From Nocardia goodfellowii (GTDB taxonomy: Bacteria > Actinomycetota > Actinomycetes > Mycobacteriales > Mycobacteriaceae), in assembly GCF_017875645.1 (NCBI RefSeq), contig NZ_JAGGMR010000001.1:5146001-5210000 (forward strand): a DNA stretch of 64,000 nt, given 5' to 3'. The translations under genes and the position numbers were made by a program. The notes beneath the pieces are model-generated. The model had not been told where the DNA came from, did not search any database, and saw nothing but the letters and a program-made list of their open reading frames with translations. Below are positions 25,254-33,935 of this stretch, piece by piece. Position 1 is the first letter of the stretch; each line of letters starts with the position of its first letter.

Positions 25254-26381
25254 TCAGCCACGCGTCGTATTCGCCCCGCACCCATGGTGAATCGGCGCTT
25301 GGAGTTCGCTGAGCCGGGTTCCGGTTCCACCCCAGCGTCCGGCGATGATCTCCGCGGCGATCGACACGGCGGTTTCCTCAGGCGTGCGCGCGCCCAAATC
25401 CAGCCCGACCGGTGCGGCCAGACGGGCCAGTTCGTGGTCGGTCAGCCCCGCGGCGCGCAGGCGGTCCAGCCGATCCGCGTGTGTGCGGAGACTGCCCATC
25501 ACACCGATATATCCGGCGGCGGTGCGTAGCGCGACCTCCAGCACGGGCACATCGAATTTCGGGTCGTGGGTGAGTACGCAGATCGCGGTCGAGGCGTCGA
25601 TCGGTGTCTCGGCCAGGTAGTCGTGCGGCCATCGCACGACCACCTCGTCGGCTTCCGGAAACGCCTCGGTCGTGGCGAACGCCGGCCGGGCATCGCACAG
25701 GGTGACCCGATAGCCGAGGAACTTCCCGATCCTGATCAGCGCCGCGGCGAAGTCGTTCGCGCCGAAGACCAGCAGCTTCGGCGGTGTGGCGAAGGATTGC
25801 ACGAACACCGCCAGCTCGTCGTGCCGCCGCTGACCCTCGCAACCCAGGTGCAGCACCCGGGTAGTCCCGTGCGCCAGCAGGCCGCGCACGTCGTCCAGCG
25901 CCGCCTGATCCAGCCGGGCCGCACCCAGGGACCCGAACGATCGATCCGGCGTCACCAGCAGGTGACGGCCGGACGCGGCATCCGCCATCACCGAGACCAG
26001 CGCCACCGGGTCGCCGTCCCGTACCGCAGCCATCAGCGGCGCGAGCACTCCGATCAACGACGCATCCACCGGTTCGATGAACACCTCGACCGTGCCTCCG
26101 CACGGCAGTCCCGGGGCCAGCGCGTCGGTACTGGTCCCATACGTGGAGAGGACCGGAATTCCCGACTCGATCACCTGCTGCGCCAGCGCGACCACGTCAC
26201 CCTCGACGCAACCACCCGAGACGCTGCCCACCACGCGCCCTGACCCCGACACGGCCATCGCCGCGCCCACCGCACGCGGCGCGGACCCCGACCGATCGAC
26301 CACCCGCACCAGCGCGGCCGGCTCGGCGTCTCGATGCCAGCGGGTGAGCGTCTGCCAGACCGTCTCGTCCAGAGCTGCCAT
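25254..26381 (-). CDS. XdhC/CoxI/PaoD-family molybdenum cofactor maturation protein
   Basis: XdhC/PaoD proteins bind and sulfurate the molybdenum cofactor and insert it into xanthine-dehydrogenase-type enzymes. The 375-residue product has the family N-terminal block (VRVVDRSGSAPRAVGAAMAV, GSVSGGCVEGDV) with the conserved Cys, PCGGTVEVFIEP near 95, and a C-terminal Rossmann part (LLVFGANDFAAALIRIGKFL, CVLTHDPKFD, GYIGVMGSLRT). It is first in the presumed operon with the three enzyme subunits, as expected for a dedicated chaperone. Confidence 0.9.
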   Translation of the reverse strand: MAALDETVWQTLTRWHRDAEPAALVRVVDRSGSAPRAVGAAMAVSGSGRVVGSVSGGCVEGDVVALAQQVIESGIPVLSTYGTSTDALAPGLPCGGTVEVFIEPVDASLIGVLAPLMAAVRDGDPVALVSVMADAASGRHLLVTPDRSFGSLGAARLDQAALDDVRGLLAHGTTRVLHLGCEGQRRHDELAVFVQSFATPPKLLVFGANDFAAALIRIGKFLGYRVTLCDARPAFATTEAFPEADEVVVRWPHDYLAETPIDASTAICVLTHDPKFDVPVLEVALRTAAGYIGVMGSLRTHADRLDRLRAAGLTDHELARLAAPVGLDLGARTPEETAVSIAAEIIAGRWGGTGTRLSELQAPIHHGCGANTTRG

Positions 26382-26609
26382 CCGTCCTCACCCTTCCGCA
26401 TCCCCGCTCGAAGGCACGTCAGCACTCAACCGACTGTCGAGGTCGATACCCGAGCGCATCTACCCGAAACCCGGGTCCCCGCTGCCCGCGCCTTCGCACT
26501 CAGACCATCGAAGCCATCGTTCGCATCGGCGGCGACACTTGTAACCGACTGTCCGGCCGCGCCGTCGCTGCTCGCGGTAGGCGGATCTGTGCGTGGCCGA
26601 GGCGTGTCG

Positions 26610-27629
26610 TCAAGCCGACGGGTTCGACCGTGTCTCGAGCACATCCACCAGGGTCGAAGCGAGCATGGATATAGCCCGGTCGTCGTCGTGGGTCAGGCGC
26701 CGTAGGGTGGCGAGCGCGAGGGTGCCCGGTAGTTCGGCGAGGGCTTGGGTCAGGCGCATTCGGGCTGCGGAATCGGCTGTGGGGGAAGCGAGTTCGTTGT
26801 TCAGGGCGCGGATGATCCGCTCCGCGCATTCGGTGTCGCGGGCCAGGGTGCCCAGAAGTTCCGCCGCCTCTACATCGTTCGGGCCGTCGACCACCGTGCC
26901 GATCAGCGCCGGCACTGCCCGGGTGCTGCCTCGGGCGCCCAAGGCGAGTGCCGCATGCCTGCGGACCGTGGTGTCCGCGTCCTCGAGCGCGGCGGTGAGG
27001 TGCGTGGTCGCCTCGTCGCCGGGTAGTTCGGCGAGGGCGAGTACCGCGCGCCGGCGGACCTCGGCGGCGGCGGAGTCCATTCCGGCCGCCACACTCGCCA
27101 CCGCGTCGCCACCGGCTCGCGTGAGGGCCCATCGGAGAGCTCCGGCGACGTTCGGATCGGTTTCGGTGAAGACGGCCTCGGCCAGTAACTCGGCGGGCAT
27201 CGAAACGTCCTCGGCCGGGCCCAGGACGGCCTGTTGCCGCCGGGCGGCGTTCTCCGAACCCAGCTGGTGCAGCAGCTCGACGGTGCGCAGGACGTCGTGC
27301 CAGCCGCCGGGTTCGGCGGCATCGACGGTGCGCAGCCGTTCGAGCAGCTCGCGCTGCTGCCGCAGGCGCTCCTCGGTCTTGCGGATGAGGCTGCCGACCA
27401 GCGCGGCGGGGGTGAAGCCGGGATCGTCGAGGGCGCGGCCGATTTCGCGCAACGACAGTCCCAGGGATCGCAGCCCCTCCACGTGGAAGATCCGCCGGAT
27501 GTCTTCGGGGCGGTACTCCCGATAGCCGCCGACGGTGCGGCCCGTGGGGCGCACCAACCCGAGGGCGTCGTAGTGCCGGAGCATCCGGGCACTCACCCCC
27601 GAGCGGCGCGCCACCTCGCCGATCAGCAC
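26610..27629 (-). CDS. MerR-family regulator fused to HEAT-like repeats
   Basis: Residues 1-70 are a MerR winged helix (IGEVARRSGVSARMLRHYD, YREYRPEDIRRI), followed by the dimerisation coiled coil (residues 85-105, IRKTEERLRQQRELLERL) and then about 200 residues of helical HEAT-like repeats such as VRRRAVLALAELPGDEAT and VRRHAALALGARGST in place of the usual small ligand domain. I chose GTG 27629, which has GGAGGAG eight bases upstream and overlaps the upstream stop by seven bases; ATG 27647 is an alternative. MerR proteins twist promoters with 19-bp spacers, and such a promoter lies upstream of this two-gene unit. Confidence 0.85.
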   Translation of the reverse strand: MLIGEVARRSGVSARMLRHYDALGLVRPTGRTVGGYREYRPEDIRRIFHVEGLRSLGLSLREIGRALDDPGFTPAALVGSLIRKTEERLRQQRELLERLRTVDAAEPGGWHDVLRTVELLHQLGSENAARRQQAVLGPAEDVSMPAELLAEAVFTETDPNVAGALRWALTRAGGDAVASVAAGMDSAAAEVRRRAVLALAELPGDEATTHLTAALEDADTTVRRHAALALGARGSTRAVPALIGTVVDGPNDVEAAELLGTLARDTECAERIIRALNNELASPTADSAARMRLTQALAELPGTLALATLRRLTHDDDRAISMLASTLVDVLETRSNPSA

Positions 27630-28309
27630 GTAGTCTTCTCCTCCCATTCGGGGCCGAGCGCGGCCACCCGTCGCGCCGCGTCGACGGCGAGGTCGAAGCC
27701 CGCCTCCGGGTCGTCCAGCAGCCGCTGTGTCGCTTTCGCATGGGCGCGCACGGTGGGCTCCCGGCTGGTCGTCGCCGCGCGCAGGACCGGCTCGACCACC
27801 TCGCCGAGCGCGACGAAGGCACGGCTCAGACTCAATTGTGTCTCCCGGTCGCCGCGGCCGAGTTGGGTGGCCAATTCCGTGGCCAGCACGCGCTTCTCGT
27901 CATCGGGAACCAGGATCACCGCCGCGCGCCACGCACTTCGAGCCACCTCGTCGTCGGCATCGCGCAGCAACGAGAGCGGTATCGCGGGCCACACCGTCCG
28001 GTCACCGATCTTGGACAGCGTGTGCAACGCCTGACTGCGAGCTTGCGCCCGTTCGCATCGCAGTTCCGCCCGGAGGGCGGGGACCGTGATCTCGGACGGG
28101 AGCCGGGTCAGCGCCCAGGTGAGCATGTCCCGCACGAAGAAGTCGGGCTCGACGGCGCACCGCTCGATGAGCGTGTCGACGAACTCGGGCTCCGGATGCG
28201 TACCGGCCGCCAGCGCCGCTTTCAACCGGGTGGACGACTCCTCGGCGGCCAGCGCGGCGAGCAGTCGGGTGTGTTGTGGGTTCCGGTGTGTCGTATTGAT
28301 GGGTACCAC
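27623..28309 (-). CDS. HEAT-repeat protein
   Basis: The product (about 228 residues) is all-helical with HEAT/PBS-lyase-like repeats, for example FVRDMLTWALTRLPSEITVP and VARSAWRAAVILVPDDEK. It resembles the C-terminal part of the MerR-HEAT protein encoded immediately downstream, with which it overlaps, so it may be a partner or a split duplicate. There is no ATG in a good place; a GTG at 28309 is the likely start, lying about 11 bases downstream of the -10 element of the MerR-type promoter. No signal peptide is seen. The function is unknown beyond protein-protein contact. Confidence 0.7.
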   Translation of the reverse strand: MVPINTTHRNPQHTRLLAALAAEESSTRLKAALAAGTHPEPEFVDTLIERCAVEPDFFVRDMLTWALTRLPSEITVPALRAELRCERAQARSQALHTLSKIGDRTVWPAIPLSLLRDADDEVARSAWRAAVILVPDDEKRVLATELATQLGRGDRETQLSLSRAFVALGEVVEPVLRAATTSREPTVRAHAKATQRLLDDPEAGFDLAVDAARRVAALGPEWEEKTTC

Positions 28310-28320
28310 CTCCGATGCCC

Positions 28321-28351
28321 AGTGAAGACCTTGCCACAGTGACAAGGTCAA
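28321..28351 (-). promoter_or_regulatory. MerR-type promoter with 19-bp spacer and palindromic operator
   Basis: On the minus strand, TTGACC (28351-28346) and TTCACT (28326-28321) are 19 bases apart. The spacer is spanned by GACCTTG-N9-CAAGGTC (28349-28327), a perfect inverted repeat. An overlong spacer with such a palindrome is the hallmark of promoters activated by MerR-family proteins, and the regulator gene lies in the unit it controls. Autoregulation is therefore very likely. Confidence 0.75.
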
Positions 28352-28416
28352 GAGCTCGGTGACCCGGAGGTGGATTATCTTGGGTGATAACCAGCGTCCA
28401 ATCCAGGGAGTCCGCC

Positions 28417-28773
28417 GTGAAAGCCGATCATCCATCGGGCTTTGTCATCGATGACATAACCGTTGGTTCGTTCGCGCACGGTTTCGGCCTGACCGCCGAC
28501 GGAAGGCCCTACGCGTTCCGGACGGTCGGCCCGATCCTGACCCTGGAGATCTACCGCGCCGATCTGGACACCGCGGTGCCCGGGCCGGACGACGTGGTCG
28601 CGCGGGCCCGCGTCCGGGTCACCGACGTCGACTTGGACGACGAGCGAAGTGTGGTGGCGCTCGTGCGGGATATGATCCCGGACGCCGCGCCGGTCGAAGC
28701 CGCCGCGGACCGGGACGTCACGACCGTGCGTGCCCTGCTGGGGCGGATCGGTTCCGTCATCGATGGTATGTAG
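28417..28773 (+). CDS. Hypothetical protein (118 aa), divergent from the HEAT/MerR unit
   Basis: The GTG at 28417 has GGGAG six bases upstream. The 118-residue product contains DDITVGSFAHGFGLTADGRPY and AFRTVGPILTLEIYRADL, probably a small alpha/beta protein, and ends in an acidic helix. No known domain, signal peptide or membrane segment is recognised. It is divergent from the HEAT gene with the MerR-type operator in the 107-base gap, so it may respond to the same signal. The lipoprotein gene follows seven bases downstream. Confidence 0.65.
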   Translation: MKADHPSGFVIDDITVGSFAHGFGLTADGRPYAFRTVGPILTLEIYRADLDTAVPGPDDVVARARVRVTDVDLDDERSVVALVRDMIPDAAPVEAAADRDVTTVRALLGRIGSVIDGM

Positions 28774-28780
28774 GGAATTG

Positions 28781-29311
28781 ATGCTCTCCTCACGACTGAC
28801 TGTCCTCGCGGCTGCCCTGCTGGTGGCCGGAACCGTTGCGGCCTGCGGCGGCGCCGAACCCGACGACGCTTCGGTGGCGGCGGCCCGGTCTTCGGCCAAC
28901 GCCTCGCTGTCCGCCTCGGCGGCGACCTCCTCCTCGGTCGCCGCGAATCGCCCGCTGCCGACCGCGGCCGAGCTCGACGCGCAGATCAAACGCGCGCTCG
29001 ACCCCGCGCTGCCCGACAGCGAGCGCACCGCACTGATCGAGGACGGCGACGCCTTCAAAGACGCCATCCCCGACATGTACAAAGCGCTGCAAGACAATCC
29101 GCGTGCTGTCTACGGGGTGACCGACCCGGTGTTCGACAACCGGGACGGTACCCTCACCGCCACCATGCGCCTGGACAAGGACGGCACCGGCACGGCGGTA
29201 CGCACCACGATCGTGCATTTCGTGTGGCACGACGGCAAGTGGAAGATCTCGCGCACCGATCTGTGCGGCATCCTGCGTTCGGCCGACTACCGCACCCCGG
29301 CCTGCGGCTGA
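28781..29311 (+). CDS. Secreted lipoprotein, MTB12-like
   Basis: The 176-residue product starts with a lipoprotein signal (LTVLAAALLVAGTVAAC, lipidated Cys near 22), a Ser/Ala-rich linker, and a C-terminal fold with LDAQIKRALDPALPDSERTA, a beta-rich DPVFDNRDGTLTATMRL and WKISRTDLCGIL. The layout resembles the mycobacterial low-molecular-weight antigen MTB12 family, whose function is unknown. ATG 28781 follows AGGGA. Two Cys near the end may form a disulfide. The MMPL gene starts seven bases after its stop, suggesting joint expression. Confidence 0.7.
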   Translation: MLSSRLTVLAAALLVAGTVAACGGAEPDDASVAAARSSANASLSASAATSSSVAANRPLPTAAELDAQIKRALDPALPDSERTALIEDGDAFKDAIPDMYKALQDNPRAVYGVTDPVFDNRDGTLTATMRLDKDGTGTAVRTTIVHFVWHDGKWKISRTDLCGILRSADYRTPACG

Positions 29312-29317
29312 GATTCG

Positions 29318-31411
29318 ATGCTGCATTCGGGGTCGCTGCGCTGGGGCAGGTTCGTCTTTCGGCATCGCTATCTCGTGCTCGCCGTCGCCTTGTTCGCCGT
29401 GCTGATTTCCGGGTTCTACGGTCGCGGCTTGGCCGATCGGATGACGCAGGAGGGCTGGTTCGACGAAACCAGTGAGTCCGTGGCGGCTTCCAAGATCGCC
29501 GACAGCACGTTCGGGCGGGACACCGACAGCGACCTGATCCTGCTCTACAGCGCGCCCGCCGGGACAACCGTCGACGATCCCGCCGTGCGCGGCCCGGTCA
29601 CGGCCGCGCTGCGGGGGCTGCTGGAGCGGAACCCAGAGCACATCCAGAAGATCGACAGCTATTGGGACAGCCCGTTCGCAGCCAACGCCACCGACGCCTC
29701 GAAGACGCACGCTTTCGCCAGCGTCGGCTTACGCGGGGAAGGTACCGCGACCGTGGAGAACTACCAGGCGATCGTCGATCAGCTCGCGGCCGGGACGCCC
29801 GGTGGCGGGCCGGGCGGAACCACGGTGCAGCTGGCCGGGTTGCAGCCGATCCTGTCCGGGCTCAATACCGGTATGCAGGGTGACATCCAACGTGCCGAGA
29901 TCATCGCGCTGCCGCTGGTGGCGATCCTGCTGTACTTCGTGTTCGGCGGTGTGGTGGGCGCGCTGCTGCCGGTGCTGATCGGCGGTATGACGATCCTGGG
30001 CACCGCGGGCATCATGCGCGGACTGACCGGTGTCATCGACGTCAACGTGTTCGCCAGCATCGTGATGACCTTGGTCAGCCTCGGGTTGGCCATCGACTAC
30101 GGGCTGTTCACCGTCACCCGTTTCCGGGAGGAACTGGCCGCGGGGCAGACCGTGGAGGAGGCGACCGCGCGCACGGTCGCCACCGCCGGCCGCACCGTGC
30201 TGTTCTCGGCCGCGATCATCGCGGTCAGCCTGGCGGCGCTGTTCATCTTCCCGAACGGGGTGCTGCGCTCGGTGCCCTACGGCGGCATCAGTTCGGTGCT
30301 GCTGGCCGCGCTGCTGTCGGTGACCGCGCTGCCCGCGGCACTGGGTATCGCCGGGCGGCGCATCGACCTGTGGGGCTGGAAGCGGTTCTCCCGCACCAAA
30401 ACCGAGGCTCAGATCGACGCCGGGTTCTTCTCCAGGCTGGCGAACTGGGCGATGCGGCGGCCGTGGGCGGTGACGGTGCCCATCGTGCTGGCGTTGCTGG
30501 CGCTGGCGATCCCGTTCCGCAATATCGAGTTCGGCGGGATCAGCGAGAAATACCTGTCCGAGGCCAATCCGGCGCGGGTGGCGCAGGAACGGTTCGACGA
30601 ACTGTTCCCGAGTTTCCGTACCGAACCGCTGAAACTCGTTGTGGTGGGCGCGGATCCGCGACAGCTCAGCGATATCCGCTACGCGGCCAACCAGATTCCG
30701 GGCCTCACCGGCCGGTTCGAACCGAGTGCGGCGACCAAGGACGGCGTGAACGTGCTCAACGCCGGGCTCGCCGACAAACGGGACGCGGACGCGGTGATCG
30801 ACAAGTTGCGCGCGTTGCCGGAACCGGACGGCGTGCGGGTGATGGTGGCCGGGGTGCCCGCGCTCGAGCGCGACAGCATCAACGGCCTGTTGCGGGGTCT
30901 GCCGTTGCTGGTGGCGATTCTGGCGCTGGCCGCGCTCGCGCTGATGTATGCCGCGTTCCGCTCGATCGTGCTGGCGCTCAAGGCCGTTGCGATGAGTGCG
31001 CTGAGTCTGGTCGCCACACTCGGCGTGCTGACCTGGATCTTCGTCGAGGGCCACGGCGCGGAATTGTTCAATTTCACGCCGGGGCCGCTGATGTTCGCGG
31101 TGCTGGCGCTCATCGTGACCGTGGTCTTCGGACTGTCCACCGACTACGAGGTGTTCCTGCTGTCGCGGGTGTCGGAGGCCCGCCAGTCCGGCGCCGACGC
31201 CCAGGAGGCGATCCGCTACGGCATCGCCCACACCGGCGGCGTGATCACTTCTGCCGCAGCGATTCTCATCGTGGTCACCGGTGCGTTCGGGTTCTCGGAC
31301 CTGGTGCTGATGAAGTACATCGCCTATGGCATGATCGCCGCGCTGATCCTCGACGCCACGGTGATCCGCATGCTGCTGACCCCGGCGGTACTCAAGCTGA
31401 TCTGGCGCTGA
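29318..31411 (+). CDS. MMPL/RND-family membrane transporter
   Basis: The 697-residue product has the RND pattern twice: one helix, an extracytoplasmic domain, then a block of about five helices. The first block includes VNVFASIVMTLVSLGLAIDYG with the proton-relay Asp-Tyr pair near 260, the second TVVFGLSTDYEVFLLSRVSE with a matching Asp-Tyr. It lacks the long C-terminal tail of MmpL3. Mycolata MMPL proteins export or flip lipids. It is probably transcribed with the upstream lipoprotein and the downstream YrdB-like gene (11-base gap). Confidence 0.9.
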   Translation: MLHSGSLRWGRFVFRHRYLVLAVALFAVLISGFYGRGLADRMTQEGWFDETSESVAASKIADSTFGRDTDSDLILLYSAPAGTTVDDPAVRGPVTAALRGLLERNPEHIQKIDSYWDSPFAANATDASKTHAFASVGLRGEGTATVENYQAIVDQLAAGTPGGGPGGTTVQLAGLQPILSGLNTGMQGDIQRAEIIALPLVAILLYFVFGGVVGALLPVLIGGMTILGTAGIMRGLTGVIDVNVFASIVMTLVSLGLAIDYGLFTVTRFREELAAGQTVEEATARTVATAGRTVLFSAAIIAVSLAALFIFPNGVLRSVPYGGISSVLLAALLSVTALPAALGIAGRRIDLWGWKRFSRTKTEAQIDAGFFSRLANWAMRRPWAVTVPIVLALLALAIPFRNIEFGGISEKYLSEANPARVAQERFDELFPSFRTEPLKLVVVGADPRQLSDIRYAANQIPGLTGRFEPSAATKDGVNVLNAGLADKRDADAVIDKLRALPEPDGVRVMVAGVPALERDSINGLLRGLPLLVAILALAALALMYAAFRSIVLALKAVAMSALSLVATLGVLTWIFVEGHGAELFNFTPGPLMFAVLALIVTVVFGLSTDYEVFLLSRVSEARQSGADAQEAIRYGIAHTGGVITSAAAILIVVTGAFGFSDLVLMKYIAYGMIAALILDATVIRMLLTPAVLKLIWR

Positions 31412-31422
31412 GGGAGCCGACC

Positions 31423-31806
31423 GTGCGAATTGTCAAGAGCGCCAATCTCTTACTGATGCTGCTACTCGAGCTCGGCGTCATCGCCGGGGCCGCCGCCTGG
31501 GGGTTCACCCTGGACGGATCGATGGTGCTGCGGGTCGTCGCCGGGGTGGTCGCGCCGCTGCTGTTCATCGCCATGTGGGCGCTGTTCGGCGCGGCGGGCA
31601 ACGCGCGGTTCCGGCTGCGCGGGGCGTGGCGAATCATGTTGGAACTCATCTGGTTCGGCGGTGGCGCGGTCGCCTGGGGCGCGGCCGTCTCGACCGCGCT
31701 GGGGGTGCTGTTCTTCGCGCTGTGGGCGATCAACGCGCTGATCCGCTACCTCGGCCACGGAAGCCTCGTGGTCGAGATGCCGAAGCAACGCGCCGAGCGA
31801 CAGTAG
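31423..31806 (+). CDS. YrdB-family (DUF2568) membrane protein
   Basis: The GTG at 31423 has GGGAG seven bases upstream. The 127-residue product has four hydrophobic helices (LLLMLLLELGVIAGAAAWGF, VVAGVVAPLLFIAMWALFG, ELIWFGGGAVAWGAAVSTA, LGVLFFALWAINALI) and the pattern ELIWFGGG typical of YrdB/DUF2568. The function is unknown. It lies directly downstream of the MMPL gene. Confidence 0.8.
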   Translation: MRIVKSANLLLMLLLELGVIAGAAAWGFTLDGSMVLRVVAGVVAPLLFIAMWALFGAAGNARFRLRGAWRIMLELIWFGGGAVAWGAAVSTALGVLFFALWAINALIRYLGHGSLVVEMPKQRAERQ

Positions 31807-31896
31807 CTTCCCACCGGCCACGGCGCCCGCCGGCGTGCTCGATTCGCCGTTGGACCGCACGTCGCGCCGGACTCGGTATTCGCGCTTCGCGCGCCG

Positions 31897-32754
31897 TCAG
31901 CGGCGAACCGGCAAGACCAGTTGCGCGCCGGTCACCGGATGGTCGAGTACTTCCACCGGATGCTGGTAGACGCGGGTGAGCAGGTCGGTGGTGAGCACCT
32001 GGCGCGGCGGGCCGTCCGCGGCGATCCCGCCGGATTCGAGGACGGCGACGCGATCGGCGTAGGCCGCGGCCGACGCCAGATCGTGCAGGACGACGACCAC
32101 GGCGGCGCCGGCGGCGGCACGGTCGGCGGCCAGCCGCAGCACGGCTTCCTGATGGCCCAGGTCGAGGGCGGCGGTGGGTTCGTCGAGCAGCAGGGTCGGG
32201 GTGTCCTGGGCCAGGACGCGGGCCAGCGCGACGCGGGCGCGTTCGCCGCCGGACAAAGTCGGAAAGGCTCGCCCCACAAGGTGTTCCACATCGGCGGCGG
32301 CCAGCGCGGCGGCGATCAGTGTGTCGTCATCCTCGCGTCGTTCGGTGCGCACCCAGGGCGCTCGGCCCATCGCGACGACCTCGTGAACGGTGAACGGGAA
32401 CCCGACGGTGTGGGTCTGCGGCAGCACCGCCCGGCGGCGCGCCATATCCAGCGGTGTCCAGTGGCTCAGGGAGCGGCCGTCGAGTTCGACTGTGCCCTCG
32501 CTCGGATCGAGCTCGCCGGCCAGCGCGGCCAGCAAGGTGGACTTACCCGCCCCGTTCGGCCCCACCAGCGCGACCACCTCACCGGCGGCGACCTCGAAAT
32601 CCACCGCCTCGAGCACCCGCCGGGCCGCACCGCGATCCACACTCAGCCCGGCCGCGCGCAAAGTCACTGTGCCGCGGTCCGGTCGCACGGGCAATTCATG
32701 TGTTCGCGCGAACACCGCGTCCAATCCGCGCACCGGTGGCCGCCGCCCGCTCAT
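31897..32754 (-). CDS. hmuV: Heme ABC transporter ATP-binding protein
   Basis: The 285-residue ATPase has Walker A GPNGAGKST near residue 64, the HmuV-type segment RRAVLPQTHTVGFPFTVHEV, signature LSGGERARVALARVL, Walker B TLLLDEPTAALDLGHQ and the H-loop LHDLASA. FPFTVHEVV and DLGHQ are typical of HmuV rather than of siderophore ATPases. Its ATG overlaps the hmuU stop (ATGA). It powers heme uptake with HmuTU. A 40-residue extension precedes the core. Confidence 0.9.
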   Translation of the reverse strand: MSGRRPPVRGLDAVFARTHELPVRPDRGTVTLRAAGLSVDRGAARRVLEAVDFEVAAGEVVALVGPNGAGKSTLLAALAGELDPSEGTVELDGRSLSHWTPLDMARRRAVLPQTHTVGFPFTVHEVVAMGRAPWVRTERREDDDTLIAAALAAADVEHLVGRAFPTLSGGERARVALARVLAQDTPTLLLDEPTAALDLGHQEAVLRLAADRAAAGAAVVVVLHDLASAAAYADRVAVLESGGIAADGPPRQVLTTDLLTRVYQHPVEVLDHPVTGAQLVLPVRR

Positions 32755-33935
32755 CCCCAGCCTCCCGCGCGGGCGCGGGTCCGGCGCAGCAGCCAGAAGA
32801 AGAACGGACCGCCGATCAGTGAGGTGAGCATGCCCAGCGGCAGGTCGGCGTTGTCGACCAGCGAACGGGCACCGACGTCGGAGGCGAGCAGCACCACCGC
32901 GCCCAGAATGGCGCTGAGCGGGATCAGCACCCGATGCGCCGGGCCGACCAGCATCCGCACCAGATGCGGCACGATCAGGCCCACGAACAGGATGATCCCG
33001 GAGAACGCGACACCCGCGGTGGCGAGCACGGCGACGATGACAATGACGTTGCGGCGCAAGCGCTCCACGTCGACGCCGAGGTGCCGTGCGGCGGACTCAC
33101 CGAGCGCGAGCAGATCCAATCGGGCGGCGACGAGGATCGCCGCCACCACGCCGAAGCCGGTGAGCGGCGCGACCACGCGCACCGCGTCCCAGGTCGCGCC
33201 GTTGAGACTGCCCAACTGCCAGAACACGATCTGATCGCGGGCGGCGGGGGTGGCGATGAACAACAGGAACGCGATCAACCCGCCCGCGAAGGCGTTGATC
33301 GCGACACCGGTGAGCACCAGCGTCACCACCTCGGTGCGCCCGTTGGAACGGGACAGCAGATACACCATCAGCGTGGTGATCAAACCGCCGACGAACGCCG
33401 CCGCGGCAATCGACCAGGCCGCGACGAACGCGCCGCCGATCACGATCACCGCGCCCGCGCCGACCGCCGCACCGGCCGAGACCCCGATCACTCCCGGCTC
33501 GGCCAGCGGGTTGGCGAAGACGCCCTGCAGCAGCGCACCGGCCGTGGCCAGCGCCGCACCGACGAGCATCGCCAGAATGACGCGCGGGAAACGCACCTCC
33601 CACAGCGTCACCTCACCGGCGGGGTGCGCGGGCATCGACCCCCAATCCAGACCGAGGCGATGCGCGACACTGCCCGCGACTTCGGCGGGCGTGGTCGGCA
33701 CCTGCCCGACCGCCGCCGAGAGCAGCGCGAGCACGATCAGCGCGGCGATCGCGAGGACGAACACCAGCATCGTCCGGGAACGACCGCGGGACTTCGGCGG
33801 TTTCGTGCCGACCCGGTCCGGGTCAGCCGAGCTGCGGAGGTCGGCAGGTCCGACCGGGAGGTGTTCGCCGGAATCCGATCCGGCGCGTGTCGCCCCGGCC
33901 GCCGAATCATCCGGTGTGCCTAGCCGTCCGATCAT
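32751..33935 (-). CDS. hmuU: Heme ABC transporter permease (FecCD family)
   Basis: The 394-residue product has a hydrophilic 55-residue head and then about ten hydrophobic helices of the FecCD/BtuC type. Diagnostic stretches are RFPRVILAMLVGAALATAGA, NPLAEPGVIGVSAGAAVGAG, LGVDVERLRRN and GLIVPHLVRMLVGPAHRVLI. It forms the heme channel. The ATG at 33935 overlaps the hmuT stop and its stop overlaps hmuV, so the three genes are coupled. Confidence 0.92.
   Translation of the reverse strand: MIGRLGTPDDSAAGATRAGSDSGEHLPVGPADLRSSADPDRVGTKPPKSRGRSRTMLVFVLAIAALIVLALLSAAVGQVPTTPAEVAGSVAHRLGLDWGSMPAHPAGEVTLWEVRFPRVILAMLVGAALATAGALLQGVFANPLAEPGVIGVSAGAAVGAGAVIVIGGAFVAAWSIAAAAFVGGLITTLMVYLLSRSNGRTEVVTLVLTGVAINAFAGGLIAFLLFIATPAARDQIVFWQLGSLNGATWDAVRVVAPLTGFGVVAAILVAARLDLLALGESAARHLGVDVERLRRNVIVIVAVLATAGVAFSGIILFVGLIVPHLVRMLVGPAHRVLIPLSAILGAVVLLASDVGARSLVDNADLPLGMLTSLIGGPFFFWLLRRTRARAGGWG

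Noticed and set aside
26382..26609. 228-base gap between the XdhC-type gene and the MerR gene
   Set aside because: Looked for a small gene, terminator or operator; saw no convincing one.
29729..31231. 500-codon antisense frame in the MMPL gene
   Set aside because: Composition (His/Arg/Gln-rich) and overlap with a clear MMPL gene mark it as a shadow.
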